The notes beneath the pieces were generated by a model. That model made no database searches. It worked only from the letters and a program-made list of their open reading frames with translations, and was not told the origin of the DNA. A program made the translations under genes and the position numbers. This document shows, piece by piece, positions 53,485-64,000 of a stretch of 64,000 nucleotides of DNA; positions within the stretch are counted from its first letter, which is position 1; each line of letters starts with the position of its first letter. The stretch comes from Sphingomonas azotifigens NBRC 15497 (GTDB taxonomy: Bacteria > Pseudomonadota > Alphaproteobacteria > Sphingomonadales > Sphingomonadaceae): assembly GCF_002091475.1 (NCBI RefSeq), contig NZ_BCTR01000012.1:124001-188000 (forward strand), in the 5' to 3' direction.

Positions 53485-55884
53485 TCAGAAGCGACCCGAG
53501 AGCTGCAGGTACCAGTTGCGCGGCCTCGCATACATGCGCTCGGCATAGCCCAGCGTCGCCAGCGAGGCGTTGCCCTGGATGAGATAGCGCGAGTCGAGCA
53601 GGTTGTTGACGCCGGCGCTCACTTCGTAGCGATCGTTCAGCTTCAGCGTCAGCGATCCGTTGGCGACGACATAGCCGTCCTCCTCGATCAGCGGGATGCT
53701 GCCGGTGATGAAGGTGATCTTGGAGGTATAGCTGGCATCGACCCGCGGGGTCAGGGTCATCCCGCCGCCCATGGCGATGTCATAGCCGAGCGCGAGATTG
53801 GCGGTCAGTGCAGGCGTCAGCGGCAGGTCGTCGTTCGGCGTCACCGTGGCGGTGGCACCCGGCACCGGCGTGATGCTGCGGATCTTGTCGTCGAGGACAC
53901 TCAGACCGCCATCGATGCTGAGGCCGAACGCCGTGCGTAGGTTCGCCTCCGCCTCGACGCCGCGGATCCGCGCCTTGCCGGCGTTGAACAGCAACGGCAC
54001 CACGCCCTGGCGGAAGATCAGCTGGATATTATCGTAATCGGCTTGGAACGCTGCGAGGTTGAAGCGCAGCCGGCCGATATTGGTCTTCACGCCCACTTCG
54101 TAGCTGGTGACGCTTTCCTCGTCGAACGGCACCGGCACATTGCCCGGCGGCGCGGCATTGTAGCGGGTGTTGAACCCGCCCGATTTGAAGCTGCGGGCAT
54201 AGGAAGCATAGGTGCTGATCGCGTTGGTCCAGCGATACTGCACGCTGGCCGATCCGGTGAGAGCCGAGAAGGATTTGGCGAACGGCCGGTGGTAAAGAAA
54301 CAGGGGGCCGCCTTCCGGTACCGCCTTGGTCGGCAGCGGATCGGGATCGGGCTGGCTCGACGGGAACAGGTTGAACACCGTGCCCAGGAAGGTCTTGCGA
54401 TCGGTCGTGTAACGCAGGCCGCCGGTCAGTTCGAGACCGACAGCCGGTTTGATGCTGACTTCGCCAAAGCCCGCCAGCGAGTCGGTCTTCAGCCGCGAGA
54501 CCTGGAGATCGCGCGAGCCGGGCCCGCCGGCGAGGATCGAGCGGATCACCGGCGGCGAGGGCGGATAGGCGAGGAACACCGTCGCCCGCTCGTCGGTGAC
54601 TTCGTTGAAATAATAGCCGCCGACAATCGCGCTCACCTTGCCCCAGTCGAGCTGGAGCTGGACTTCCTGGCTGAATTGCCCGGACTCGGACCCGACATCG
54701 GTGGTGATCAGGGTGAGCGGCGTGTTGTCACCATCACGGATGCCGCGCGAGCTGGTGTTGCGATAGGCCGAGATCAGCTTCACCGCCGCCACCTGCGACA
54801 GCCGGATATTGGCGGTGGCACCGAGGCCCCAGACTTCCGAATTGCTCAGCACCGGCGCGGTGCCGCCATTGACGAACGGGCCCTTCGCCTGAAGATCGTT
54901 GGCGCAGCGCGGATCGGCGATCATCGGCACGTTCGGCGCCCCGAAGCGCGGATCGCCGGCGGTGAGCGGCGCATAGGGGATCGTCGCCCCCGGGCACCCT
55001 GCCCCCACGCTGGCGATTGCGGCGACCGGCGCCTGTTCGTTGATCCCGGCAAACACGAACGGCGCGCCATGTTCGTCGCGCTTCGAATAGTCGCCGCGGA
55101 GAAACAGGTCGAAATCGGTCGAGGGCTGCCACTTCAACGCCCCGTTGAACGAATAGCCGTCCTCGTTGCCAAGATCGAGGCCGTCCACCGCCCGGATCAC
55201 ATAGCCGTCGCGCTTGCGGAAGCCGCCGGAGACGCGGGCGGCCAGCGTGCTCGCCAACGGGATGTTGAGGGCGGCAAAGCCTTCGCGGAGATTATAGTCG
55301 CCCACCCGCAGCCGCGCCCGGCCGTTCCACTCGCCAAGCTGGGGCTGCTTGGTCCGCACCAGGATCGCGCCGCCGATGGTGTTGCGGCCGAACAGCGTGC
55401 CCTGCGGCCCGCGCAGCACCTCGACGCCGTCGATATCGCCGAAGTCGATCGCGCCGCCCACCGCGCGGCCGAGATAGACCTCGTCCAGATAGATGCCGAC
55501 GCCCGGATCCACCGCCGCAGTGGGGTCAACTTGGCCGACGCCGCGAATGAACACCACCGCCGAGGCACTGTTGCCCGAGAGCTGGCCCGCCGGCTTGAAC
55601 TGGAGGCTGGGGGTGACACGCTCGAGATCCTGGGTCTGCTGGATCTGGCGGTTCTGCAAGGTCTCGGCACTGAGCGCAGTGATCGCGACCGGCGTATCCT
55701 GCAGGCTCTCTGCCCTGCGACGCGCCGTGACCACGATCTCCTGCGAGACATCGCTGCTCGGTGCCGCCTCGGTCTGCACCGCCGTCTGCGCGAACGCGAC
55801 TGGAACGGTAGCAGTGCCCGTCACTGCCAGCGCCGCCAAGCCGCACGTCGTGCGCACGCGGGTGCGCGTCGAAAAGCCTGCCAT
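53485..55884 (-). CDS. TonB-dependent outer membrane receptor
   Basis: 799 residues. The signal peptide ends near VAFAQ. EIVVTARRRAESLQDTPVAITALS opens the plug, which continues with VVFIRGVGQVDPTAAVDPG and VEVLRGPQGTLFGRNTIGGAI. The barrel ends WYLQLSGRF with terminal Phe. Many relatives import complex natural products or siderophores; the ligand is unknown. ATG 55884 with GGGGAGG 6 bases upstream is chosen over the longer frame beginning at 55941. The gene upstream on the same strand is an ABC exporter ending 116 bases before this start. Confidence 0.9.
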   Translation of the reverse strand: MAGFSTRTRVRTTCGLAALAVTGTATVPVAFAQTAVQTEAAPSSDVSQEIVVTARRRAESLQDTPVAITALSAETLQNRQIQQTQDLERVTPSLQFKPAGQLSGNSASAVVFIRGVGQVDPTAAVDPGVGIYLDEVYLGRAVGGAIDFGDIDGVEVLRGPQGTLFGRNTIGGAILVRTKQPQLGEWNGRARLRVGDYNLREGFAALNIPLASTLAARVSGGFRKRDGYVIRAVDGLDLGNEDGYSFNGALKWQPSTDFDLFLRGDYSKRDEHGAPFVFAGINEQAPVAAIASVGAGCPGATIPYAPLTAGDPRFGAPNVPMIADPRCANDLQAKGPFVNGGTAPVLSNSEVWGLGATANIRLSQVAAVKLISAYRNTSSRGIRDGDNTPLTLITTDVGSESGQFSQEVQLQLDWGKVSAIVGGYYFNEVTDERATVFLAYPPSPPVIRSILAGGPGSRDLQVSRLKTDSLAGFGEVSIKPAVGLELTGGLRYTTDRKTFLGTVFNLFPSSQPDPDPLPTKAVPEGGPLFLYHRPFAKSFSALTGSASVQYRWTNAISTYASYARSFKSGGFNTRYNAAPPGNVPVPFDEESVTSYEVGVKTNIGRLRFNLAAFQADYDNIQLIFRQGVVPLLFNAGKARIRGVEAEANLRTAFGLSIDGGLSVLDDKIRSITPVPGATATVTPNDDLPLTPALTANLALGYDIAMGGGMTLTPRVDASYTSKITFITGSIPLIEEDGYVVANGSLTLKLNDRYEVSAGVNNLLDSRYLIQGNASLATLGYAERMYARPRNWYLQLSGRF

Positions 55885-56000
55885 GCCAACCTCCCCTGGC
55901 TCGGAATCGTGGTTCGTCCCGATGCCCGAGGAAGGTCGCATGCAGAAATGTTTCAGTCAATAACAGTTATGCCACGTACCAAATTTGCAACATACTGAGA

Positions 56001-57854
56001 TCAACTCACTGCGCGGCGCTCTACCAGGCGCAGCGACGGGCGTGCGCTGAGGCCGAACATGCGCCGCGCAGTGCCGGCCATGAAGCGCGGCAGTTCGCGG
56101 CGCTCCATCGGGGCATCCAGCCCCTCCGCCTGCAGCGCCCAGAGCCGTTGGAAGGCGCCGGTGCCGCGGAGCAGTTCCAGCGGCGCGCCGTCCTCGACGA
56201 TCCGGCCCTGCTCGACCACGATTACCCGGTCGAAGCCCACCACCGTGGACAACCGATGTGCCACGGCAAGCACGGTGCGATGCGCCATCAGCGCGTCGAG
56301 TGCCTGCTGCACCTCGATCTCCGAGCCGGTATCGAGTGCCGAGGTCGCCTCGTCGAGCAGCACGATCGGCGCCTTGCTGAGGAACGCGCGGGCAATGCCG
56401 ATCCGCTGGCGCTGGCCGCCCGACAGGTTGGTGCCGCGCTCACCGACCAGCGTGTCATAGCCCTGCGGCAGCAAGGCGATGAACCCTGCGCAATGCGCCG
56501 CTTCTGCCGCCGCACGGACCTCCGCGTCGGTCGCGTCGGGGCGGGCGAAGCGGATATTTTCGAGAATCGAGCGGTGGAACAGCAGCACCTCCTGCGGCAC
56601 CACCGCGACGGCCTGGTGCAGGCTTTCCTGCGTCACCCGGTCGATTGGCTGGCCGTCGATCAGCACGCGCCCCGCCTGCGGATCGTGCAGGCGCTGGACG
56701 AGCTGGAGAATGGTCGACTTGCCCGCGCCCGAGGGGCCGACGATGCCGATCTTCTGGCCCGGCGCGACGTCGAGCGACAGATCGTGCAGCACCGGCCGCC
56801 CCGGATGATGCCCGAAGGTGACGCCCTCGATCCGCACGCGTCCCTGCCCCGCGCGCAGCGGCGCGGCGTCGGGCGCGTCGTCCAGCGCGTGCGGCGCACC
56901 GACGATCTCCAGCGTCTCGCGCAGATAGCTGAACTGCTGGCTGGTATCGATCAGCGCCATGGCGAGGTCGCGTGAGCCGTTGAGCATGCGAAAGGTCATC
57001 GCGCTGACGACGACGACGTCGCCTGCGGTGATGCCGCCCGCGATCCAGCGCTCGACCGCCCAGACCAGCGCGCCGCCTACCAGGATGACCAGCGCGACAT
57101 CGTGGAGCACGCGGATGCGCTCGACGAACATCCAGCCGCGCTTCTGCGCCGCCGCCTCGGCCTCAAAGAAACCGCGCAGCCGTTCGGACTCGCGCCGACG
57201 GGCGCCGAACGCCTTGATCGCGGCGATGTTGCTGACCAGGTCGACCAGTTCGCCGCCGCTCTCGCTGGCGGCGCGGGCAAAGGCCTTGTGATATTTGTCA
57301 CCGCGCAGGCCGAGCAGCACCAGCCCGCCGCTGGCGGCCACGAAGATGCCGGTGATCGCCACGGCCATGCGCCAGTCGATCGCGAGGAAGATCAGCAGTG
57401 CGCCGCCAAAGGCGATCAGCGGCGGCGTGATCTCCATCAGGATGCGGTGCGTGAGCGCCGCGAACGAGCCGGTCAGCGCGCCCACGCGGTGGCCGAGCGA
57501 GCCACCCCGCTGGTTCTGGAAGAAGCCGATATGATGGCCGGTGAGATAGTGGAACATGTCCAGCCGGATGCGGATGCCGCTCGCCACGGTGACGTTGCAG
57601 AGCATCATGGCCGCGCCGCGCACCAGGCCGTTCTCGAGCGCCACCAGGCCGACAAATGCCGCGAGTGCGAAATACACCGCCTGGTGCGACGGGGCCGCGA
57701 CCGTCATCGAGTCGATCAGCAGCTTCATCGCATATTGCACGCCGACCGCGCTGGCGGCGCCACCCACCACGAGAAGGGCGAGCAGCGCGAAGGCGAGAGG
57801 CCGTCGCGTGACATAGTGGAGCAGGAACCGTGCCGGGCTCTTCAGAAACGGCAT
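56001..57854 (-). CDS. ABC exporter (fused permease and ATPase)
   Basis: 617 residues. The N-terminal half holds six transmembrane helices (about 15-320). The ATPase follows: Walker A GPSGAGKST, Q-loop VPQEVLLF, signature LSGGQRQRIGIARAF, Walker B IVLLDEATSALD and H-switch VAHRLSTV. All catalytic residues are present. The half-transporter layout resembles the lipid/peptide/ATM1-like type and should work as a homodimer. The substrate is unknown. Location beside a TonB receptor may suggest coupled handling of one compound, but the two could also be independent. ATG 57854 has AGGGGGA upstream. Confidence 0.88.
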   Translation of the reverse strand: MPFLKSPARFLLHYVTRRPLAFALLALLVVGGAASAVGVQYAMKLLIDSMTVAAPSHQAVYFALAAFVGLVALENGLVRGAAMMLCNVTVASGIRIRLDMFHYLTGHHIGFFQNQRGGSLGHRVGALTGSFAALTHRILMEITPPLIAFGGALLIFLAIDWRMAVAITGIFVAASGGLVLLGLRGDKYHKAFARAASESGGELVDLVSNIAAIKAFGARRRESERLRGFFEAEAAAQKRGWMFVERIRVLHDVALVILVGGALVWAVERWIAGGITAGDVVVVSAMTFRMLNGSRDLAMALIDTSQQFSYLRETLEIVGAPHALDDAPDAAPLRAGQGRVRIEGVTFGHHPGRPVLHDLSLDVAPGQKIGIVGPSGAGKSTILQLVQRLHDPQAGRVLIDGQPIDRVTQESLHQAVAVVPQEVLLFHRSILENIRFARPDATDAEVRAAAEAAHCAGFIALLPQGYDTLVGERGTNLSGGQRQRIGIARAFLSKAPIVLLDEATSALDTGSEIEVQQALDALMAHRTVLAVAHRLSTVVGFDRVIVVEQGRIVEDGAPLELLRGTGAFQRLWALQAEGLDAPMERRELPRFMAGTARRMFGLSARPSLRLVERRAVS

Positions 57855-58011
57855 GTTGTCCCCCTTCGAAATCTTCGGGCGCTGCATTGCAACAAACATG
57901 CGGCCGAAAAGACCCGTCGGGGCATGAACCCGATGTGAACTTTCGTGAAATGGAAGGTGAGCGGTGGAGATGGGGCGACGAAATGCGGCAAAATCTGGGC
58001 AGGTAGCCAGG

Positions 58012-59960
58012 TCAGCGCTCCTGGATCACTGCTACCGCGCCCCCGGTCGAGGCAAGGTCGAGCGTCAGCGGCGTATCGGCGGACAGCCGACGATTCTCGA
58101 CCTGGACAGCATCAGGCGCGGACCCGTCCGTCCAGATCCGCGCCTCGGCACCGCGCGCGCCGATAAAGTCGAGCGGCACGGTGATCGTGCGCGCCTTCTC
58201 GTTGTTCATCGCGCCCAGATACCAGCTTTTGCCCTTGCGCCGGGCCAGCACGATATAGGCGCCCGTTTCGCCGGCGAGAAAGCGCGTCTCGTCCCAGCTG
58301 GTCGGCACCTGGCGGATGAAATCGAAGCCCGCGGGACTCGCCGCATAGGTGTCCGGGCTGTCTGCCACCGCCTGCAGCGGCGAGAGAAAGACGACATACA
58401 TCGCCAGCCCGTGCGCCCGCGTCGACTGCACCATCGGCAGGTCGCCGCGCATGCGGAAATCGGCCGGTGCGACGTTGCGGAAGCCGCCCGGCGTATAGTC
58501 CATCGGCCCCAGCAGCCCACGGGTATAGGCGAGCATCACGTCGTTGCCCGCGGTCGCGCGGCTGCTCCATTTGTTGTACTCGGCCCCCATCACCCCTTCC
58601 TGGGTGACGAAGTTCGGCCAGGTGCGGGCAAAACCGCGCGGGGCAAAGGCACCGTGCAGGTCGACCATCAGATGGTGCCGCGCCGCCGCACCCAGCAGCT
58701 TCTGGTACCAGTTGACCATCCACTGGTCGTCGCGTTCCATGAAGTCGATCTTGATGCCGGCGATGCCGAGCTTCTCGTAGAGCGCGAGGGCATCCTCCAT
58801 CTGCTCGTCGAGCGCCTGCCAGTGCGCCCAGAGCCACAGCCGTACTTTCTTGCTGCGGGCATAGTCGGCCACGTCCTGGAGGTTGATCGCATCGTCCCAT
58901 TTGGTGACGTCTACGCCCGGCCGCCGCACCCCGCCGCCGCCGGCGCCGGCATACCATCCCTCGTCGATCATCGTGTAGGGCATGCCGTTTGCCGCGGCGA
59001 AGTCGATGAACGCCTTGGCCACCGCCGTCGTCGTGCGTTGGCCGGGAAGCCTGGCGATGGAAGGCCCGCTCCACCAGTCCCAGCTGGTCAGCCCCGGCTG
59101 GATCCAGCTGGTGTCCTCGATCCGGCTCGGGCTGGAGAGGTTGGTGAGCAGCGTCGATTCCTGCAGCTTGCCCAGCTGGTCGGCAAGCATCACCACCCGC
59201 CATGGCGTCACGATCGGGCTGCCGATGCGGGTGTGCACCGCGATGCGCGGGTCGTCGAGCGAGGGCGACAGCTTCACCTGCAGTCCCGGCCCGCCATCGC
59301 CGCGCCCAGTGAGGTACATCGCGGCGAAGTCGATCAGGTCGGCCTCGGCGATGGCGAAGGCGCCCTTGCCCGTCTCGCAGGCGAAGGGCACGTCGAACAG
59401 ATTGTGGTCGCGCAGCCTTGTCGTGTCGACGGGATCGAACTCGCCCTCGTGGCTCGACCCGAAATGGCCGACATTGAAGCCCCAGCATTTCCAGGGCTGC
59501 GGGAAATAGAAGCCGGTGCGTTCGTAGCGCACGACCGCTGCGGCGGTCGCCGGCTGCACCGGCACCAGCATGCGGAAGGCGATGCCGTCGTCATAGGCAC
59601 GCAGGATGATGTCCATCCGCCGCTTGGCGCCGCCGCGCTCCTGCAGATGGACGATGCGCTGGTTGTAGTGGTCGCGGCCCTCGGCGGCCTTGCCGAGGAC
59701 GATCTTGTAGCGCGTGTCGGCGCTGCTCGCCTCGCTGCCGGTAACGGCCATGCCCCAGCCGAGCATGTCGCGATCGAGATCGAGCGCGATCGGCGCAGGG
59801 GCCAGCACCAACTCGCCGCGCCGCTGCACGGTATAGTTGGGAATGCCCTGCCGATCGAGCGCCACCACCACGCGGTTCGCGCCGTCGGGAGAGACCACCT
59901 CCAGCGTCTGCCCGGCGGCCGGAGCCGCGACCAGCAGCGCCGCCGTGCCGAGCAACTGCT

Positions 59961-59964
<4 letters not shown>
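58012..59964 (-). CDS. Glycoside hydrolase family 97, retaining alpha-galactosidase-like
   Basis: 650 residues. A signal peptide ends near AAGQ. An N-terminal beta-sandwich (about 20-270) precedes a TIM barrel (about 290-550) and a C-terminal beta domain, the GH97 layout. Asp407 in GIKIDFMERDD and Glu462 in GVMGAEYN are 55 residues apart, as are the nucleophile Asp415 and acid/base Glu470 of the retaining alpha-galactosidase BtGal97b; inverting GH97 enzymes lack that Asp. A retaining alpha-galactosidase-like activity is therefore inferred. It follows the SGNH hydrolase gene by an ATGA overlap, with a sugar transporter further upstream. Confidence 0.85.
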
Positions 59965-60680
<716 letters not shown>

Positions 60681-60770
60681 CCCGATTCTCCTGGAGAAGG
60701 TCTTGGTCGTTGGGGGCCGAGCGTGGCGCAACGCTGCGGGAGCGTCAAACCCTCGCCCGGCCCTTGCAGA

Positions 60771-62099
60771 TCAGTGCAGCGAAGCCCCCCCGCCGGCACG
60801 CACCGGCTTGGCACGACCCGCGGCGATCGCGAACCCGCATAGCACCACGTAGCACAGCGCCGGGACGATCAGCGCGAAGGCATAGCCGTGCAGATCGGCG
60901 ACCTTGCCGACCAGCAGCGGCAGCAGCGCGCCGCCGACGATCGCGGTGCAGAGCAGGCCCGAGGTCGCCTCCTCGCTGGCACCCGACCGCTCGAGCGTCA
61001 GGGTGAAGATCACGGGAAACATGATCGAGTTGAACAGGCCGATCGACAGCGCGACGAAGCCCGCGGTGACGCCGCCGACCGCGACGACATAGAGGCACAT
61101 CGCCGCCGCAATGATGGTGAACAACGCGAGCAGCTTGTCCGCCCGGACGCGGGTGAGCAGCAGCGAGCCGAGCGCGCGCCCGACCATCGCCCCGCCCCAG
61201 TAGAAGGCGACGGCCTTGCCGGCCTCCTGGAGCGACACGCCGTGGACGCCGTCGCTGCCCATCAGCGTGCCGAGGATCGGCACCCCGAACGGCGCGTCGG
61301 ACTGGCCCCAGATGCTGTTGTCGTTGAGGAACAGCGCCATCTGCGTGCCGATCGACACTTCGGCGCCGACATAGAGGAAGATGCCGAGCGCGCCGAACAG
61401 CGCCCAGCCCGACGCGAAGGCGTCGAACAGGCCCGAGGTGCCCTTGTGCGCGGGCGCGGCATCGCTGACGACGCGGCGGCTGAGGAAGAAGAACACTGCG
61501 AGCGCGAGGATCAGCCCGCAGATCCACAGATAGGCGGTATCAATGCCCGCCAGCGCCTCGGCCCGGACCGCCGGATCGACGACCGCGCCCGACTTCACCT
61601 CGACGCCCTTGAGGAACAGATGCGCGCCGAGCAGCGGGCCGAGAAAGGTGCCGAAGGAGTTGAAGGTCTGGCTCAGCACCAGCCGGAAATGGCTGCGCTG
61701 CGGATCGCCGAGCGCCGCCGCCAGCGGGTTGGCCGCGACCTGCAGCACGGTGATGCCGCTCGCCAGCACGAACAGCCCGAGCAGCACCAGCCAGTAATTG
61801 GCAAGGTTTGCCGCAGTCAGCATGATCAGGCAGGCCACCGCCATGGTGCAGAGTGCCAGCAGGATCGACGGCACCGCCTTGAGCCGCGAGACCAGCGCAG
61901 CCGCCGGCAACGACACCACGAAATAGGCGAAGAAGAAGGCAAACGCGCTCGCCTGCGCCTGCAGATTGGTGAGCGTGAAGATGCCCTTCACCGCCGCGAC
62001 GAGCGGATCGACCAGCGAGGTGATGAACCCCCAGGCGAAGAACAGCGTTGTTACCGCGGCGAATGCCAGCGTGGTGTGCGTTGAACGTGCGGTGGCCAA
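60771..62099 (-). CDS. FucP/GluP-type sugar:proton symporter (MFS)
   Basis: 442 residues with 12 membrane helices. FAWGFITSLVDPL in TM1, AFFFAYFVVSLPAA in TM2, NPLAAALG after TM4 and LGPLLGAHLF in TM5 fit the fucose/glucose/galactose symporter family. It is the first gene of a minus-strand run with the SGNH hydrolase and GH97. Import of the monosaccharide released by GH97 (galactose by the reasoning above) is inferred. Start: TTG 62099 with GGAGAGG 6-12 bases upstream; an in-frame ATG at 62159 lacks such a site. Confidence 0.87.
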   Translation of the reverse strand: MATARSTHTTLAFAAVTTLFFAWGFITSLVDPLVAAVKGIFTLTNLQAQASAFAFFFAYFVVSLPAAALVSRLKAVPSILLALCTMAVACLIMLTAANLANYWLVLLGLFVLASGITVLQVAANPLAAALGDPQRSHFRLVLSQTFNSFGTFLGPLLGAHLFLKGVEVKSGAVVDPAVRAEALAGIDTAYLWICGLILALAVFFFLSRRVVSDAAPAHKGTSGLFDAFASGWALFGALGIFLYVGAEVSIGTQMALFLNDNSIWGQSDAPFGVPILGTLMGSDGVHGVSLQEAGKAVAFYWGGAMVGRALGSLLLTRVRADKLLALFTIIAAAMCLYVVAVGGVTAGFVALSIGLFNSIMFPVIFTLTLERSGASEEATSGLLCTAIVGGALLPLLVGKVADLHGYAFALIVPALCYVVLCGFAIAAGRAKPVRAGGGASLH

Positions 62100-62263
62100 G
62101 CGATCCCTCTCCTGCCCCAATGGTTTTGCGGGGTCGACGCTTCCCGACAACGTTGGCAAAAGTCAAGCTGGGCCGGGGGCGGCTTTTCGTACTCGCATGT
62201 GGACGCGGCCCTCGCTTATAGGCCAATGCGTTGGTAAACGACGCGGCGAGTGGAGTATTGCGC

Positions 62264-63910
62264 GTGGACGAAGTGAAGCCGGTGGGAACGAAAGCATTGT
62301 TGACGAAGGGGGTAGCCGCACTGGCGTTGGCGGGCGCGATCGCCTCTCCGGCAGCGGCCCAGTTCCGGCTGATCCCGAAGCCGAAGACGGCAGAAACGCC
62401 GGCCACACGCCCGCAGCCGACCCCCGTGAGCCAGGTGCAGACGCAGACGCCGCGGCCCGTCGCAACGCCCACTCCGCGCGCGCCGCAGACGCAGACCCCG
62501 GCCGTGCAGACGCCCAAGCCGAGCCTCGCGCCGCCCCAGGTGCAGCCGACTCCGATCGCACCCGCGCCGCTGGTGCAGGCGGCGCCCTTGCCGTCGCTGA
62601 CCAGCAAGCAGATCGCGGAGCTGCGCCAGTTGCTGACCGATGCCGGCCTGTCGCAGGGCCTGCGGCGGATGACCAGCACCGTCACGCTGCCGAACGACAG
62701 CGACGGCATGGTGCGCGCCGCGCTCGATTATGCGCGCGCGGTCCATAGCGGCCGGCTCGATTCGAGCGACTTCATCAACGATTGGGGCCTGCGCCCTGCC
62801 CCGTTCGATCCGGCACCCGGCTTTGCCGACGCGGTCAAGCGCGATCGCCTCGCCGCCTGGATCCGCGCGCTGCCGCCGCCCTATGCCGGCTATGACGGCC
62901 TCGAGAAGGGACTGGTCGCCTATCGCGCCATCCTCACCTCGGGCGGCTGGGCGAAGCTCGCGCCGGGGCCCGATCTCGGCAAGGGCGCCAGCGGCGCGCG
63001 CGTCAAGGCGCTGCGCAAGCGGCTCGCCGTCGAGGACAAGCAGGTGTCAACCAGCGGCGACGTGTTCGACCAGGATCTCCAGGACGCGGTGCTGCGCGCC
63101 CAGCGCCGCTACGGCCTGCGCCCGACCGGGGTGGTATCGACCGGCACGCTTGCCGCGCTCAACGTGCCGGTGGAGGCGCGTGTGCGCCAGATCATGGCGA
63201 ACATGGAGCGCTGGCGCTGGCTGCCGCAGACGCTGCCCGCCAAGCGCATCCAGGTGAACATCGCCGCGGCGGTGATGACCGTGTTCGACGGCGACAGCCC
63301 GATCGCCTCGATGAAGGCCGTGACCGGGCGTCCCGGCAACGAGACCCCGATGCTCCAGTCGCGCATCCACTCGATCGTGCTCAATCCGCCATGGAACGTG
63401 CCGAGCGGCATCGCGGCCAAGGAGCTGTGGCCCAAGGGGGAGGCCTATCTGAAAGCGCATGGCTATCGCATCATCGGCACCGGCCCCGATCGCCGTCTGC
63501 AGCAGGAGTCGGGCCCGAAGAGCGCACTCGGCCGCTACAAGTTCGATTTCGACAATCCCTATGCCGTGTATCTGCACGACACGCCGGTGCAGTCGGGCTT
63601 CAACAGCTACAGCCGGCTCGACAGCCATGGCTGCGTGCGACTGGAAAAGCCCGGCCCGCTCGCCGAGCTGCTGCTGAAGAACGATCCGAACTGGCAGCCC
63701 GACGCGATCGCCGCGCAGCTCGAAGGCACCAAGACCGTGCGCGTGCGGCTGGCGGATGCCGACCAGGTCGCCGTGTATCTGCTCTACTGGACCGCCTTTG
63801 CGGGCCCCGACGGTGCGATGAACTTCCGTGACGACCCGTATAATTGGGACGCACTGCTCGCCGAGAAGATCGAAGCCCGGGCCGCGGTGAGCGCCGCGAC
63901 TGCCTCCTGA
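62264..63910 (+). CDS. L,D-transpeptidase (YcbB/LdtD type)
   Basis: About 548 residues. A signal peptide (to SPAAAQ) is followed by a Pro/Thr/Gln-rich linker (about 35-110). A peptidoglycan-binding domain (about 235-300, KGASGARVKALRKRL, RRYGLRPTGVVSTGTLAAL) precedes the YkuD catalytic domain with His455 and Cys457 in SRLDSHGCVRLEKPGPLAELLL. It makes 3-3 cross-links in peptidoglycan in the periplasm. Start: GTG 62264 with GGAG 8 bases upstream; a TTG at 62231 is alternative. It is divergent from the sugar transporter. Confidence 0.9.
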   Translation: MDEVKPVGTKALLTKGVAALALAGAIASPAAAQFRLIPKPKTAETPATRPQPTPVSQVQTQTPRPVATPTPRAPQTQTPAVQTPKPSLAPPQVQPTPIAPAPLVQAAPLPSLTSKQIAELRQLLTDAGLSQGLRRMTSTVTLPNDSDGMVRAALDYARAVHSGRLDSSDFINDWGLRPAPFDPAPGFADAVKRDRLAAWIRALPPPYAGYDGLEKGLVAYRAILTSGGWAKLAPGPDLGKGASGARVKALRKRLAVEDKQVSTSGDVFDQDLQDAVLRAQRRYGLRPTGVVSTGTLAALNVPVEARVRQIMANMERWRWLPQTLPAKRIQVNIAAAVMTVFDGDSPIASMKAVTGRPGNETPMLQSRIHSIVLNPPWNVPSGIAAKELWPKGEAYLKAHGYRIIGTGPDRRLQQESGPKSALGRYKFDFDNPYAVYLHDTPVQSGFNSYSRLDSHGCVRLEKPGPLAELLLKNDPNWQPDAIAAQLEGTKTVRVRLADADQVAVYLLYWTAFAGPDGAMNFRDDPYNWDALLAEKIEARAAVSAATAS

Positions 63911-63933
63911 CCCCTTATCGGAAGGAATATTTG

Positions 63934-64000
63934 ATGAAGCTGCGCATGATCGCGACCCTGGCCGGCGCGGCCGTTTCCCTCGCCGCCTGCGGTGGCGGGG
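63934..64000 (+). CDS. N-terminus of a lipoprotein (3' end outside window)
   Basis: Twenty-two codons are visible. They encode a basic start, a hydrophobic stretch and the lipobox LAAC followed by Gly-rich residues, a classic signal peptidase II site. GGAAGGA lies about 7 bases upstream of the ATG. Identity of the mature protein cannot be judged. Confidence 0.7.
   Translation, partial: MKLRMIATLAGAAVSLAACGGG

Noticed and set aside
9780..57890. TTGCAA-type hexamers upstream of several genes (both TonB receptors, pccB, the ABC exporter)
   Set aside because: At this base composition several occurrences in 64 kb are expected by chance; only the longer palindrome at 36587-36614 was kept.

Overview
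The window is a compact, high-GC (roughly two thirds G+C) chromosomal segment of an alphaproteobacterium, almost certainly a sphingomonad (Sphingomonas, Novosphingobium or a close relative). The evidence is a D-mannonate dehydratase that keeps every catalytic position of the well-studied Novosphingobium aromaticivorans enzyme, a lexA gene behind an alphaproteobacterial GTTC-N7-GTTC SOS box, two large TonB-dependent receptors, and the lptD-surA-pdxA-rsmA order. Genes are tightly packed: many neighbours overlap by 4 bases (ATGA/GTGA/TTGA). No rRNA, tRNA, CRISPR array, integrase or insertion sequence was found.

Layout: 1-914 a gene tail and a PmtA-like methyltransferase. 1009-6893 manD, then a short-chain dehydrogenase / APH-fold phosphotransferase / acyl-CoA dehydrogenase operon facing a regulator with two TetR DNA-binding domains. 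6950-14106 a TonB receptor, a TetA-type MFS pump, an EF-hand protein and an OmpR/EnvZ-type two-component system. 14112-21004 a mosaic palindromic repeat, ndk, holC and the envelope/cofactor run lptD-surA-pdxA-rsmA. 21007-26189 a five-gene, end-to-end overlapping operon (deacetylase, hemB, two GNATs, spermidine-synthase-like membrane protein). 26269-27411 rppH and a membrane protein. 27580-36538 the propionate/methylmalonyl-CoA operon (pccB, mce, mcm, a heme-dependent N-demethylase-like gene, bioB, an HNH endonuclease, pccA) with its divergent regulator to 38070. 38067-44771 hydrolase, selO, astD, a PilZ protein, moeA and lexA. 45028-47038 two paralogous secreted proteins. 47051-52822 a subclass B3 metallo-beta-lactamase, comEC, gltX and gltA. 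52978-57854 a MarR regulator, a TonB receptor and an ABC exporter. 58012-62099 a sugar locus (GH97, SGNH hydrolase, FucP-type transporter). 62264-64000 an L,D-transpeptidase and the start of a lipoprotein.

The pieces fit together best in the methylmalonyl-CoA operon: PccA/PccB carboxylate propionyl-CoA with biotin made via BioB, Mce and Mcm deliver succinyl-CoA, and citrate synthase elsewhere in the window feeds the same cycle. Two things there are unusual. An AT-rich HNH nuclease gene is spliced without spare bases between bioB and pccA. GC-rich palindromic repeats sit inside the pccA and N-demethylase-like reading frames without breaking them. Related palindromes lie between mce and pccB and beside ndk. 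These are the strongest leads for something not described before.
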